Of a stretch of 64,000 nucleotides of DNA, positions 8,980 to 17,143 are shown in pieces (position 1 is the stretch's first letter; each line of letters starts with the position of its first letter). Made by a program: the position numbers and the translations under genes. The notes under the pieces are model-generated. The model was not told where the DNA came from. It did no database searches and worked only from the letters and a program-made list of their open reading frames with translations. The DNA is from Streptomyces sp. YS415 (GTDB lineage Bacteria; Actinomycetota; Actinomycetes; Streptomycetales; Streptomycetaceae): positions 214,253 through 278,252 of the forward strand of contig NZ_JAMJFL010000009.1 in NCBI RefSeq assembly GCF_023544665.1, written 5' to 3'.

Positions 8980-10509
8980 TCATGCGAAGCGGGCGGCGAG
9001 CAGGACGACGTCCTCCGCGCCGTCCGCCGCGTCGAGACCGTCGGGCAGCACGGTCCGCAGGACGTGGTCGACAATGGCGTCCGGGTCGTGCCGGACCGCC
9101 CGGGGGACGCTCGCCGCCGCCGAGTGCAGCCGTGCGAAGGCCCGGTCCGTGGCGTCGCCGGTACGGTGCAGCAGCCCGTCGGTGTAGAGGAGAACCGTCT
9201 CCCCGGGCTCCGCCCGGAACTCCACGCTGGGCGCCTCCCAGCAGGCCAGCATGCCGAGCGGGGCGGAGACGGTGGTCTCCACGAACTCGGTGCGGCGCTC
9301 CCCGATCAGCAGCGGCGGGCAGTGCCCGGCCCCGGCGAGGGTGATCTTGCGCAGGGCGGGCTCGCAGTAGGCGAACAGGGCGGTCGCCGAGCGGGCGGGC
9401 TCGGTCAGCCGCAGCAGCAGCTCCAGGTCGGACAGGACCGCCACCGGGTCCTCGCCCTCCATCACGGCGTACGCCCGCAAGGACGCCCGCAGCCGGCCCA
9501 TCGCGGCGACCGCGCTCGGCCCCGCTCCGGTGACCGAGCCGACCGCGAGGCCGAGGGCCGCGTCCGGCAGGGGCAGCGCGTCGTACCAGTCGCCGCCGCC
9601 GAGCGGCCCGGTGCGGTGCCGGGCGGCGAGCTGGACGCCGGGCACCCGGTGCAGCCGGGAGGGCAGGAGCTCCTCGGACATCGTCGCCAGGCACGCGCGC
9701 GTGCGCTCGACCTCCAGCAGCCGGGCGAGATGCTCGGCGGCGTACCGGGTGTACAGGCCGATCAGGTGCCGCTGGCGCTCGGACGGCTCGGCGGGTTCGT
9801 CGTACAGCCACACGGCGGCGCCGAGCCGGCCGGCGGCGTCGGTGCGCAGGGGGAGGGCGTAGCTCGCGGCGTAGCCGAGCCGCGCGGCCACCTCGCGGTG
9901 GCGCGGGTCGAGTCCGGACTCGGCAAGCAGGTCGGGCTGCGCGATCTCGCCGTCCGCGCCGGGCAGTCCGTCGAGGATCCTGCCGTACGGCATCGAGCCG
10001 CGCGGCACGGTCTCGATGTGGCCGAGGTCGGCGCGGGCCAGTCCGAGCCCGACGGTGCTGTCCGGGCCCCGCCCGTCGGCCGGTTCCAGCACGACGAGTG
10101 CGCGCCGGGCGCCGACGAGGGCGGAACCGGCGCGCAGCAGTTCCTGGAGGGCGTCGGACAGCGAGTCCGTGCGGGCCAGGCGTTCGGTGAGTTCGTGCAG
10201 CGTGGTGAGGTCGGAGACCCAGCCGGCGAGCCGGTCCTGGAGCAGCAGTCCGGGGGCGCCCGGCGGGGTGGGCGGTGGGACGGGGGTGGCTGCCGGGGTT
10301 CCAGAGGCCGCGGGCGCGGGCGCGACAGTGTGTGCGGGCGAGGGAACCGTGGAATCGATTCCGGCCACTTTCGGAGGGTGAGGGGCGTTCATGGCGTCCG
10401 GCTTTCCGACCGGTGCGTTTTGCTCAGAAGCATCGCAAACCCCCATGTCATTCTGCGCCGCTAGCAGTGTCTCCACATGTACACGCACTCGTGAGGGGAT
10501 GTCCAGCAT
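8980..10509 (-). CDS. GAF-SpoIIE (PP2C-type) phosphatase, one metal-site residue altered
   Basis: 509-residue regulator: Pro/Ala-rich N-terminus, GAF domain at about residues 85-240, SpoIIE/RsbU phosphatase domain at about 270-505. Family motifs GGDWYDALPL, AGHCPPLL, LLYTDGLLHR and the final AEDVVLLAARF are present. The motif normally written G-D-V-x-G-H-G reads VGSVTGAG, so the Asp that helps hold the metal is Ser and the His is Ala. Catalysis may therefore be weak or absent. Such enzymes dephosphorylate anti-anti-sigma factors. Start ATG 10509 (MLDIPSRVRV) has AGGA upstream; a second ATG lies about 43 codons inside. Confidence 0.88.
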   Translation of the reverse strand: MLDIPSRVRVHVETLLAAQNDMGVCDASEQNAPVGKPDAMNAPHPPKVAGIDSTVPSPAHTVAPAPAASGTPAATPVPPPTPPGAPGLLLQDRLAGWVSDLTTLHELTERLARTDSLSDALQELLRAGSALVGARRALVVLEPADGRGPDSTVGLGLARADLGHIETVPRGSMPYGRILDGLPGADGEIAQPDLLAESGLDPRHREVAARLGYAASYALPLRTDAAGRLGAAVWLYDEPAEPSERQRHLIGLYTRYAAEHLARLLEVERTRACLATMSEELLPSRLHRVPGVQLAARHRTGPLGGGDWYDALPLPDAALGLAVGSVTGAGPSAVAAMGRLRASLRAYAVMEGEDPVAVLSDLELLLRLTEPARSATALFAYCEPALRKITLAGAGHCPPLLIGERRTEFVETTVSAPLGMLACWEAPSVEFRAEPGETVLLYTDGLLHRTGDATDRAFARLHSAAASVPRAVRHDPDAIVDHVLRTVLPDGLDAADGAEDVVLLAARFA

Positions 10510-11012
10510 TGTCCTGCCGGGATTCCTGGTGTCCGTGGGTAACCGGCCCACTTCTCCCCACCCCCTTGCGTAAAGGCAAAGTTGGCTTAAAACTGCCTCA
10601 GGGAACGCCCTATTGCGGTCGACTGGGCTTGTTCCACGGAGCGTCACAGCGGTCGTGTTGGGTACGTACTCGGAGAAGGCCAGGGGTGGTTGACAGTCAC
10701 CCGGAACCTGGCGGCGGACCCGGGCGTCTTAGCCACCGACGACCGTGCCCCATCCTCCCGTGGCGGAGGCGAAGAGAAGTACGCGCAACGGCAAAACGCC
10801 AGACTTCGCCACCCCACGCCAGGCCCGTGCTTTTGATCCACGCAATATGGGTGAGGCTGCCGCGGACGCAGCCGCCGTTCGGCCCATAGGGGTTCCCTCT
10901 GCTCGAAGCAGGGGTGTGATGCGCCAACAGGTACGCACAGTGAAGTGATCGACACATGGTGTGATGTGGACCACGGTGTTGCCAGCGGTGCAACGGAAAG
11001 GAACGAGCGCTC
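10510..11012. other. 503-bp divergent intergenic region
   Basis: No convincing gene. It separates the phosphatase (minus) and Prim-Pol-like (plus) starts and is less G/C-rich than its surroundings. It contains an imperfect inverted repeat (AGGCA at 10574-10578, TGCCT at 10594-10598) near the phosphatase start, and a TTGACA at 10690-10695 without a matching -10. An 81-codon minus-strand frame (10729-10974) has weak third-position G/C bias, so I do not call it. Confidence 0.5.
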
Positions 11013-11678
11013 ATGCGAGAGTTCCTCGGAAGGCGACGCAGGCTCCTGTCCCAGCGCAACGGCGGGAGGCCTGAGTTGCTCAGCGCGGCCCTGACCTTCG
11101 CGACTCGATGGCAGTGGCCCGTACTCCCGGGTGTGACGGCGGATCCGCAGGGACGGTCCCGGTGCGGCTGCCCCGATCCGGAGTGCACGGTGCCCGGTGC
11201 GCATCCCTTCGACCCCGGCCTCCTCGCGGCCACCACCGACGAGCGCATGGTGCGCTGGTGGTGGAGCAACCGCCCGGCGGCACCGATCGTGCTGGCCACC
11301 GGCGGCAAGGCGCCCTGCGCCGTCAGCCTGCCGGCCCTGCCGGCCGCCCAGGCCCTCGGCGCGCTGGACCGCACGGGGATGCGGCTCGGCCCCGTGATCG
11401 CCTCGCCCACCCGCTGGGCGCTGCTCGTCAACCCGTACTCCCTGGAGCGGTTGGGCGAACTGCTGTACGCCAAGGACTACGTTCCGGGTTCCTTGCGGTT
11501 CCACGGCACGGGCGGCTATCTCGCCCTGCCGCCCTCCGAGACCGGCGAGGGTGCCGTCCGCTGGGAGCGCGCGCCGAAGCCCGGCCCGGCGGCCCCGTGG
11601 CTGCCGGACGTGGAGGTCGTGGTGGACGCCGTCGTGGAGGCGCTCACTCGTACGGGTGTGAGCGCACCCGAGTTGTAG
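11013..11678 (+). CDS. Prim-Pol (bifunctional DNA primase/polymerase N-terminal)-like protein
   Basis: 221-residue protein resembling the N-terminal archaeo-eukaryotic primase-like domain annotated widely in Streptomyces. Visible signatures are ALTFATRWQWPVLPG, a Cys pair in CGCPDPEC, GAHPFDPGLL, and the WWSNRPAAPI segment. I do not see a clear D-x-D metal motif, so catalytic activity is doubtful. AAAGGAACG stands upstream of the ATG at 11013. Followed 55 bp later by a small secreted-protein gene. A second family member with an apparent D-L-D motif lies at 17144-18013. Confidence 0.7.
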   Translation: MREFLGRRRRLLSQRNGGRPELLSAALTFATRWQWPVLPGVTADPQGRSRCGCPDPECTVPGAHPFDPGLLAATTDERMVRWWWSNRPAAPIVLATGGKAPCAVSLPALPAAQALGALDRTGMRLGPVIASPTRWALLVNPYSLERLGELLYAKDYVPGSLRFHGTGGYLALPPSETGEGAVRWERAPKPGPAAPWLPDVEVVVDAVVEALTRTGVSAPEL

Positions 11679-11733
11679 GGGTGTCGGGCGCGCGCCGGAC
11701 GGGGCGCCCGCTTTCCCTCGTTATCTTCCGTCC

Positions 11734-12252
11734 ATGAACCTTCGTCTGCTCGCCCTCGCGGGGGTCGCGGTGTGCGCGGTGGCGCTGCCGCTCGCCGTGG
11801 CATCCGCCGGGCAGGTGGGCGAGGGGAACTCCGCCCTGCGGCCGTCCGCTTCCCCCGACGCGAAAGCGCCCTCCCCGTCACCCCCGGGGCTCGGTCTCGG
11901 CCTGGCGACCGCCGCGCGCTGCGGACCCGAACTCACCTCGCCCGAAGGCATCGAGGCGCAGACCTGTGTGCTCACCCAGGGCGAGCGGACATGGGCGCGC
12001 ACCTACTACCGCAACACCACCGGTACGCCGCTGGACGCGGTGCTGAGCCTGATGGGGCCGGGCGGGCGCAGCGTGCAGATGCGGTGCGCGGTGGGCGCCG
12101 AGGACGAGCCCGGCAGCTGTGAGACGCCCCGCGAGGACACCCGGGGGGAACCGGCCGACTACACGGCGGTCGCGGAGTTCGCGGCCGCCGCAGACGAGGG
12201 CCCGCTGCTGCTGCGGTCCGGGAGCAACTCGGCCCCGCCTACCGGCAGTTGA
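11734..12252 (+). CDS. Small secreted or anchored hypothetical protein
   Basis: 172 residues. A hydrophobic N-terminus (LLALAGVAVCAVALPLAVA) looks like a signal peptide, followed by a Ser/Pro-rich linker (to about residue 50) and a domain with four Cys (RCGPEL, QTCVLT, MRCAVG, GSCETP) that could form two disulfides. No family recognised. It lies 55 bp behind the Prim-Pol-like gene; codon bias is typical of a real Streptomyces gene. Confidence 0.75.
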   Translation: MNLRLLALAGVAVCAVALPLAVASAGQVGEGNSALRPSASPDAKAPSPSPPGLGLGLATAARCGPELTSPEGIEAQTCVLTQGERTWARTYYRNTTGTPLDAVLSLMGPGGRSVQMRCAVGAEDEPGSCETPREDTRGEPADYTAVAEFAAAADEGPLLLRSGSNSAPPTGS

Positions 12253-12293
12253 CGGGCGGCGGCTTTCTGTGAACGGCCGCGCACATGAAAAGA

Positions 12294-12331
12294 CCCGGTT
12301 GCTGGCGACGGGGGATGCACCAGCAACCGGG
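12294..12331. terminator. Hairpin terminator after the secreted-protein gene
   Basis: A 12-bp perfect stem (CCCGGTTGCTGG / CCAGCAACCGGG) encloses a 14-base loop. It starts 42 bp after the stop of the plus-strand gene. No T run follows, as is common in Streptomyces. Confidence 0.6.
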
Positions 12332-12450
12332 CTACTGGAACGGTAACAAGAGATCGGCGGTTCGCAAATTCGATCCGGCCTTTCCGGTCACCGATTCCCC
12401 TGCGGTGAGCGGGAGTTGTGATCGGAGTCACCTGTGGCGGCGACCCCCTG

Positions 12451-12472
12451 CGGCTGACCGGTCGGTCAGCCG
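12451..12472. terminator. Palindrome between convergent genes, probable terminator of the DUF5926 gene
   Basis: Arms CGGCTGACC and GGTCAGCCG flank GGTC. It lies 23 bp past the stop of the minus-strand gene. The core also resembles a TetR-type operator, but its position behind two converging genes favours termination. Confidence 0.45.
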
Positions 12473-12494
12473 CGAAGGCCCTTCCCGCGGTGCG

Positions 12495-13460
12495 TCAGCT
12501 GAGCGTGACCTGGCGATTGGTCAGGCCGCCCCGCGCGCGGCGCTCGTCGGCGGTGAGCGGGGCGTCCGTGGCCAGCGCGGTGGTGAGGCGCTCGGCGAAC
12601 TCGGCGGCCGGCTTCTCCACGTCCTGGGCGCCGACCCCGCTCGGCAGGTCCCAGACCGGGACGGTGAGGCCGTGAGCGCGGAAGGAGCCCACGAGCCGGG
12701 TGCCCTCGCCCAGGCTCGACCCGCCGGCCGCGTGCAGTCGCGCCAACGCGTCCAGAAGTTGCTCCTCGGGGTACGGCATGACCCAGCGCAGGTGGTTCTT
12801 GTCCGGCGTCTCGCACCAGTAGGCGGCGTCCACGCCGGTCAGCCGCACGGTCGGGATGGCGGCGGCGTTGGCCCGCTCCAGGGAGGCGGCCACCTCCGGC
12901 GTGGCGTTCTCCGCGTCCGGGACCCAGAACTCGAAGCCCGCGTGCACAACTGGCTCGAACGCGCCTTCGGGGTCGAGCAGGTCCTGCAGCCGCGGACCGT
13001 CGGCCGGGGCACGCCGCGCCTGCACCGGGGTGCCGGGCTTGGCCTCGAGGGCGCGCCGGAGGGTGTCGGCGAGATCGCGGCTGATGTCGCCGGACGCCGT
13101 GTCGTTCTGCAGGCCCAGCAGGACCGAGCCGTCGTCACGGCGCAGCGCGGGCCAGGCCATCGGCAGCACGGTCGCCAGCGTGACGGCCGGAACGCCCTCG
13201 GGCAGGCCGTCCTTGAGGGGCAGCGCGACGGTGGCGGCGGGCACCAGTTCGCGCAGGGCCACCCAGTCGCACTCGCCGGGCAGGCCCTCGAAGGGGCGCT
13301 GCACCAGCTCGGTCACGGCCTCGGCGGCGGCCTTGCCGTGACAGGCCTTGTAGCGGCGGCCGCTGCCGCAGGGGCAGGGCTCGCGGGCGCCGACGACCGG
13401 GATCTCCCCGTCCTTGAGCTGCGGGCGCGCGGCCTTCGTCTGGGGTCGCTTCTTGGCCAT
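12495..13460 (-). CDS. DUF5926-family protein with N-terminal SEC-C zinc motif
   Basis: 321-residue cytoplasmic protein. It begins [14 protein letters not shown] and then carries a SEC-C-type metal motif, [14 protein letters not shown] (about residues 28-41), the same zinc knuckle found at the SecA C-terminus. The remainder is an actinobacterial domain of unknown function (DUF5926) with conserved-looking [10 protein letters not shown]. Role unknown; the motif suggests protein or ribosome contact. Single gene, convergent with the secreted-protein gene. Confidence 0.82.
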   Translation of the reverse strand: MAKKRPQTKAARPQLKDGEIPVVGAREPCPCGSGRRYKACHGKAAAEAVTELVQRPFEGLPGECDWVALRELVPAATVALPLKDGLPEGVPAVTLATVLPMAWPALRRDDGSVLLGLQNDTASGDISRDLADTLRRALEAKPGTPVQARRAPADGPRLQDLLDPEGAFEPVVHAGFEFWVPDAENATPEVAASLERANAAAIPTVRLTGVDAAYWCETPDKNHLRWVMPYPEEQLLDALARLHAAGGSSLGEGTRLVGSFRAHGLTVPVWDLPSGVGAQDVEKPAAEFAERLTTALATDAPLTADERRARGGLTNRQVTLS

Positions 13461-13585
13461 GAGGGTGTCTCCCGGAAACGGCTCGTCTGGTACGGCGGGA
13501 GCCTAGCTGTTCACGCCATGGCCGACGCGACCCTGTGGACAACGCGTCCCGGGTCCGCCTCGTGGTCCGCTCGGTGACCGGAGGG

Positions 13586-14137
13586 TCAGTCCAGGTCCTC
13601 GAACGCGTCCGCGAAGTCGAGTTCGGGCATCGCGGCGACCGACGGAGCGGCGACGCGCATGGCGAAGTCGTCACGGCGGTGTCCGGCGGCGCGGTCGTGG
13701 ACGTCGTCGTGGACGACCACCCACACCGTGACCTCACCCCGGGCGTCGTCGCGTACGCCCCAGTCGTCGGCCAGCGCGGTGATGATGTTCAGCCCGCGGC
13801 CGCCGTGCGCGGTGACCGAGGGCGTGGCCGGAGCCGGGCGGGTGGGCCCGCCGCCGTCCGTGACCTCGACCGTGAGCCGGCCGGACGCGTCCACCCGCCA
13901 TGCGGCCCGGACGTCACCGTCCCCGGCCAGGGCGTCGCCCAGTGGCCGACCGTGTTTGCACGCATTGCTCAAGAGTTCGGAAAGAATCAGTACGGCATCG
14001 TCGATGACCGATTCCGCGACACCGCCCATGCGCAGCTGATCGCGCATCCGGTGTCGCGCTTTGCCCACGCCCGCAGGGCCATGGGGTACGGCCATGCTCG
14101 ACGACGTGGGCACCTCCTGTGCCACCACCAACGCCAC
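13586..14137 (-). CDS. RsbW-like ATP-binding regulator
   Basis: 183-residue GHKL-only protein. N box (ILSELLSNACKHG), G1 (VTDGGGP) and G2 (GGRGLNII) motifs are present. Start choice: a GTG at 14137 sits eight bases after AAGGAGG, a near-perfect ribosome-binding site; an ATG at 14224 would add 29 residues without a visible site. The C-terminal 35 residues are acidic (ELDFADAFEDLD). Likely a serine kinase anti-sigma factor. Not adjacent to a sigma factor gene. Confidence 0.85.
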   Translation of the reverse strand: MALVVAQEVPTSSSMAVPHGPAGVGKARHRMRDQLRMGGVAESVIDDAVLILSELLSNACKHGRPLGDALAGDGDVRAAWRVDASGRLTVEVTDGGGPTRPAPATPSVTAHGGRGLNIITALADDWGVRDDARGEVTVWVVVHDDVHDRAAGHRRDDFAMRVAAPSVAAMPELDFADAFEDLD

Positions 14138-14371
14138 CCCCGAGACCTCCTTCGCCCCACGCCACGGTGTGGATGCCCCATTGGCCTGTACCGGAAACCG
14201 GCCAATGCAGGTCCGGTGACGCATTCGAAACGATCGAATACGGACCGAACGCGCCGGAGCACTCCCTGTAACTGCCTGGCTGGAAATCGACGGTGTGGCC
14301 GAGAGTGGAGGATGGGGCCGGTGGGACCACCGGGTCAAGAGGTCGTACCGGGGCAGATGGGTTGCCGCAGC

Positions 14372-15202
14372 TCAGCGGCTGCCGAGCTGCTGCCGCACGG
14401 CGCGCGGGCGGTTGGTGATGATGGCGTCCACGCCGAGCTCCGCGCAGAGATCGACATCGGCCGGCTCGTTCACGGTCCAGACGTGCACCTGGTGACCGGC
14501 GCGCTTGAGGCGCTCGACGTACGTGGGGTGATTGCGCACGATCCGGATCGACGGGCCCGCGATCCGTACCCCCGCCGGCAGCCGTCCGTCGCGCAGCCGG
14601 GGCGAGACGAACTGCATCAGATAGACCGTCGGCAGCGTCGGCGAGGAGGCGCGCACACGGTGCAGCGAGCGGGCCGAGAAGCTCATCACCCGGACCGTGG
14701 AGTCGTCGGCGGAGGCCGGGGAGTCCAGGCCGAACCGCTTCAGCAGGTGCAGCAGCCGCTCCTCGACCTGGCCCGCCCAGCGGGTGGGGTGCTTGGTCTC
14801 GATGGCCAGTTCCACCGGGCGCCCGGCGTCGGCGACCAGTTCCAGCAGGCGCTCCAGGGTGAGGACGGAGGTGTCCTGCGGGTCCTCCGGGCGGACCTCC
14901 CAGTCCGGCTCCTCGTCCCGGTTGCGCCAGGTCTCGCCTCTCTTCCAGGAGCCGAAGTCCAGCGCGGCGAGGTCGGCGAGCTCCAGGGCGGAGACCGCGC
15001 CGCGGCCGTTGGAGGTGCGGTTGACGCGGCGGTCGTGGACGCAGACGAGGTGGCCGTCCGCGGTGAGGCGGACATCGCACTCCAGGGCGTCCGCCCCGTC
15101 CTCGATGGCCTTCCGGTACGCGGCGAGGGTGTGTTCGGGCGCGTCCTCGGACGCTCCGCGGTGGGCGACGACTTGGGGCGTGGGCCGGCGTGCGTGGGTC
15201 AC
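14372..15202 (-). CDS. Glycerophosphodiester phosphodiesterase
   Basis: 276-residue GDPD-family TIM barrel, hydrolysing glycerophosphodiesters to glycerol-3-phosphate and an alcohol. Catalytic motifs: VAHRGASEDAPEHT with the first His and Glu, ALECDVRLTADGHLVCVHD with metal-binding Glu-x-Asp and the second His, and AIETKHP. No signal peptide, so probably cytoplasmic. The GTG at 15202 is the only in-frame start close to the domain; the ribosome-binding site is weak. Divergent from the HtrA gene. Confidence 0.9.
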   Translation of the reverse strand: MTHARRPTPQVVAHRGASEDAPEHTLAAYRKAIEDGADALECDVRLTADGHLVCVHDRRVNRTSNGRGAVSALELADLAALDFGSWKRGETWRNRDEEPDWEVRPEDPQDTSVLTLERLLELVADAGRPVELAIETKHPTRWAGQVEERLLHLLKRFGLDSPASADDSTVRVMSFSARSLHRVRASSPTLPTVYLMQFVSPRLRDGRLPAGVRIAGPSIRIVRNHPTYVERLKRAGHQVHVWTVNEPADVDLCAELGVDAIITNRPRAVRQQLGSR

Positions 15203-15458
15203 CGCGTCATGGTGCCACCGAGAGGGGGTAGGCGTGTCGACGGAGAAGCTGGGATGTGTCCTTTTCGTCGTACATGACCTATATAAAGAATGGTCGCGGA
15301 CCCACAGGCACCGCTTATGGTGCTCTGACGGCCCGTGGGAAAAGCTGACGGCATACAAAAAGACCTGCACAGCTGAAGCGCACCGGGCCGTCGACACACG
15401 TGAACGGGCGTAACCGAGTGCGACCGACAACGACAGCCGTGGATCGAGGAGAAAAGCT

Positions 15459-16943
15459 GTGAGCACCGAGAACGAGGGCGCCGCGGTACCCCCGGCCCCG
15501 TCCGCACCCCCCGTGCCGGTGGACGCTCCCGCTGCTCCGGAGCCGCAGGGCCACCCGGCTCCCGACACCGGCGCCCCGACCACCCCGCTCCCGCCGGTGC
15601 CGCACAGCGCGCCGCCCGCGGGCGCCGCGGGACCGGAGCCGACACAGGCACAGGGCATCCCGGCGGCGCCGCAGGGCCCGTCGGCACCGGACGCGTCCTG
15701 GCCGCCCCCCGCCCCGGCGGCCCCCGCCTACGCCCACGCCCACCCCGGCCCGGACCCCGCCTCCGGCGGCGGCGCGGGATCGGGCACGGTCTGGGGCGCG
15801 GCGTACCAGCAGCCGGCGCCCGCGCCGAAGTCCGGCCGGCGCGGTGGCCTGATGGCCGCGGTCCTGATCGCCGCGCTGGTCGCCGGCGGTCTCGGCGGCG
15901 GGCTCGGCTACACCCTGGCCAAGGACGACACGAACTCCTCGACGACCGTCGCGGCCTCCGACACCGGCGGCGACGTCAAGCGCGACGCGGGCACCATCGC
16001 GGGCGTGGCCCAGAAGGCGCTGCCCAGCACCGTCACCATCGAGGCGGCGAGCAGCAGCGGCGAGGGCGGCACCGGCACCGGGTTCGTCTTCGACACCGAG
16101 GGCCACATCGTCACCAACAACCACGTGGTGGCCGAGGCCGTCGACGGCGGCAAGCTGACGGCGACCTTCCCGGACGGCAAGAAGTACGACGCGGAGGTCG
16201 TGGGCAACGCCCAGGGCTACGACGTAGCGGTCATCAAGCTCAAGAACGCCCCCTCGGGACTGAAGCCGCTCACCCTCGGCAACTCCGACAAGGTGGCGGT
16301 GGGTGACTCGACCATCGCGATCGGCGCGCCCTTCGGCCTGTCCAACACGGTGACGACGGGCATCATCAGCGCCAAGAACCGCCCGGTGGCCTCCAGCGAC
16401 GGCACCGGCAGCAACGCCTCCTACATGAGCGCCCTGCAGACGGACGCGTCGATCAACCCGGGCAACTCCGGCGGCCCGCTGCTGGACGCCCAGGGCAATG
16501 TGATCGGCATCAACTCGGCGATCCAGTCGGCGGGCAGTGGCCTGGGCGGCACCAGCCAGTCCGGCTCCATCGGCCTGGGCTTCGCCATCCCGATCAACCA
16601 GGCGAAGGTCGTCGCCCAGCAGCTGATCAAGACCGGCAAGCCGGTGTACGCCAAGATCGGCGCCTCCGTCTCGCTGGAGGAGGGCACGGGCGGCGCGAAG
16701 ATCACCGAGCAGGGCGCGAGCGGCTCGGACGCGGTGGAGCCGGGCGGCCCCGCGGCCGACGCGGGCCTCAAGCCCGGGGACGTCATCACCAAGCTCGACG
16801 ACCGCGTGATCGACTCCGGCCCCACCCTGATCGGCGAGATCTGGACCCACCAGCCCGGTGACAAGGTCGAGATCACCTACGAACGCGACGGCAAGACCCG
16901 TACGGTCGAACTGACCCTGGGCTCCCGGGTCGGCGACAGCTGA
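15459..16943 (+). CDS. HtrA/DegP-type serine protease with PDZ domain
   Basis: 494-residue membrane-anchored protease of cell-envelope quality control. Residues 1-125 are a Pro/Ala-rich cytoplasmic tail; one membrane helix spans about 131-152 (LMAAVLIAALVAGGLGGGLG). The trypsin-like domain has His222 (TNNHVV), Asp255 (GYDVAVI) and Ser337 (INPGNSGGP). A C-terminal PDZ domain (about 395-485, PGGPAADAGLKPGDVI) follows. GTG at 15459 with GGAGAAAAGCT upstream. Single gene, followed by a hairpin and tRNA-Ser. Confidence 0.94.
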   Translation: MSTENEGAAVPPAPSAPPVPVDAPAAPEPQGHPAPDTGAPTTPLPPVPHSAPPAGAAGPEPTQAQGIPAAPQGPSAPDASWPPPAPAAPAYAHAHPGPDPASGGGAGSGTVWGAAYQQPAPAPKSGRRGGLMAAVLIAALVAGGLGGGLGYTLAKDDTNSSTTVAASDTGGDVKRDAGTIAGVAQKALPSTVTIEAASSSGEGGTGTGFVFDTEGHIVTNNHVVAEAVDGGKLTATFPDGKKYDAEVVGNAQGYDVAVIKLKNAPSGLKPLTLGNSDKVAVGDSTIAIGAPFGLSNTVTTGIISAKNRPVASSDGTGSNASYMSALQTDASINPGNSGGPLLDAQGNVIGINSAIQSAGSGLGGTSQSGSIGLGFAIPINQAKVVAQQLIKTGKPVYAKIGASVSLEEGTGGAKITEQGASGSDAVEPGGPAADAGLKPGDVITKLDDRVIDSGPTLIGEIWTHQPGDKVEITYERDGKTRTVELTLGSRVGDS

Positions 16944-16977
16944 CACCCCCGCCGCCGGGCCCACCCGTTACTCTTGT

Positions 16978-17004
16978 CCCGCGCCGGATCAACACCGGCG
17001 CGGG
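16978..17004 (+). terminator. Hairpin after the HtrA gene, abutting tRNA-Ser
   Basis: Stem CCCGCGCCGG / CCGGCGCGGG with loop ATCAACA. The 3' arm ends on the first base of the mature tRNA, so it could be the HtrA terminator, part of the tRNA precursor leader, or both. Confidence 0.5.
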
Positions 17005-17093
17005 GAGGCGTGCCCGAGCGGCCTAAGGGAACGGTCTTGAAAACCGTCGTGGCAGCGATGTCACCGTGGGTTCAAATCCCACCGCCTCCGCCA
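17004..17093 (+). tRNA. tRNA-Ser(UGA)
   Basis: Class II tRNA. Acceptor arms GGAGGCG and CGCCTCC pair fully, discriminator G and encoded CCA follow. Anticodon TGA is at 17038-17040 in the loop TCTTGAAAA; the long variable arm and GGTTCAAAT T-loop are present. It reads UCA codons (and UCG by wobble). Confidence 0.97.
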
Positions 17094-17094
17094 C

Positions 17095-17129
17095 CGAGGG
17101 GGGCCGCCGGACACCGGCGGCCCCCCTCG
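17095..17129 (+). terminator. Strong terminator after tRNA-Ser(UGA)
   Basis: A 16-bp perfect stem from CGAGGGGGGCCGCCGG to its complement with a 3-base loop (ACA), starting two bases after the CCA end. It also lies 15 bp past the end of the converging minus-strand Prim-Pol gene, so it may work in both directions. Confidence 0.85.
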
Positions 17130-17143
17130 TGCGTGCACCGCCC

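Noticed and set aside
12451..12472. TetR operator
   Set aside because: It lies between the ends of two converging genes with no start nearby, so a terminator is likelier.
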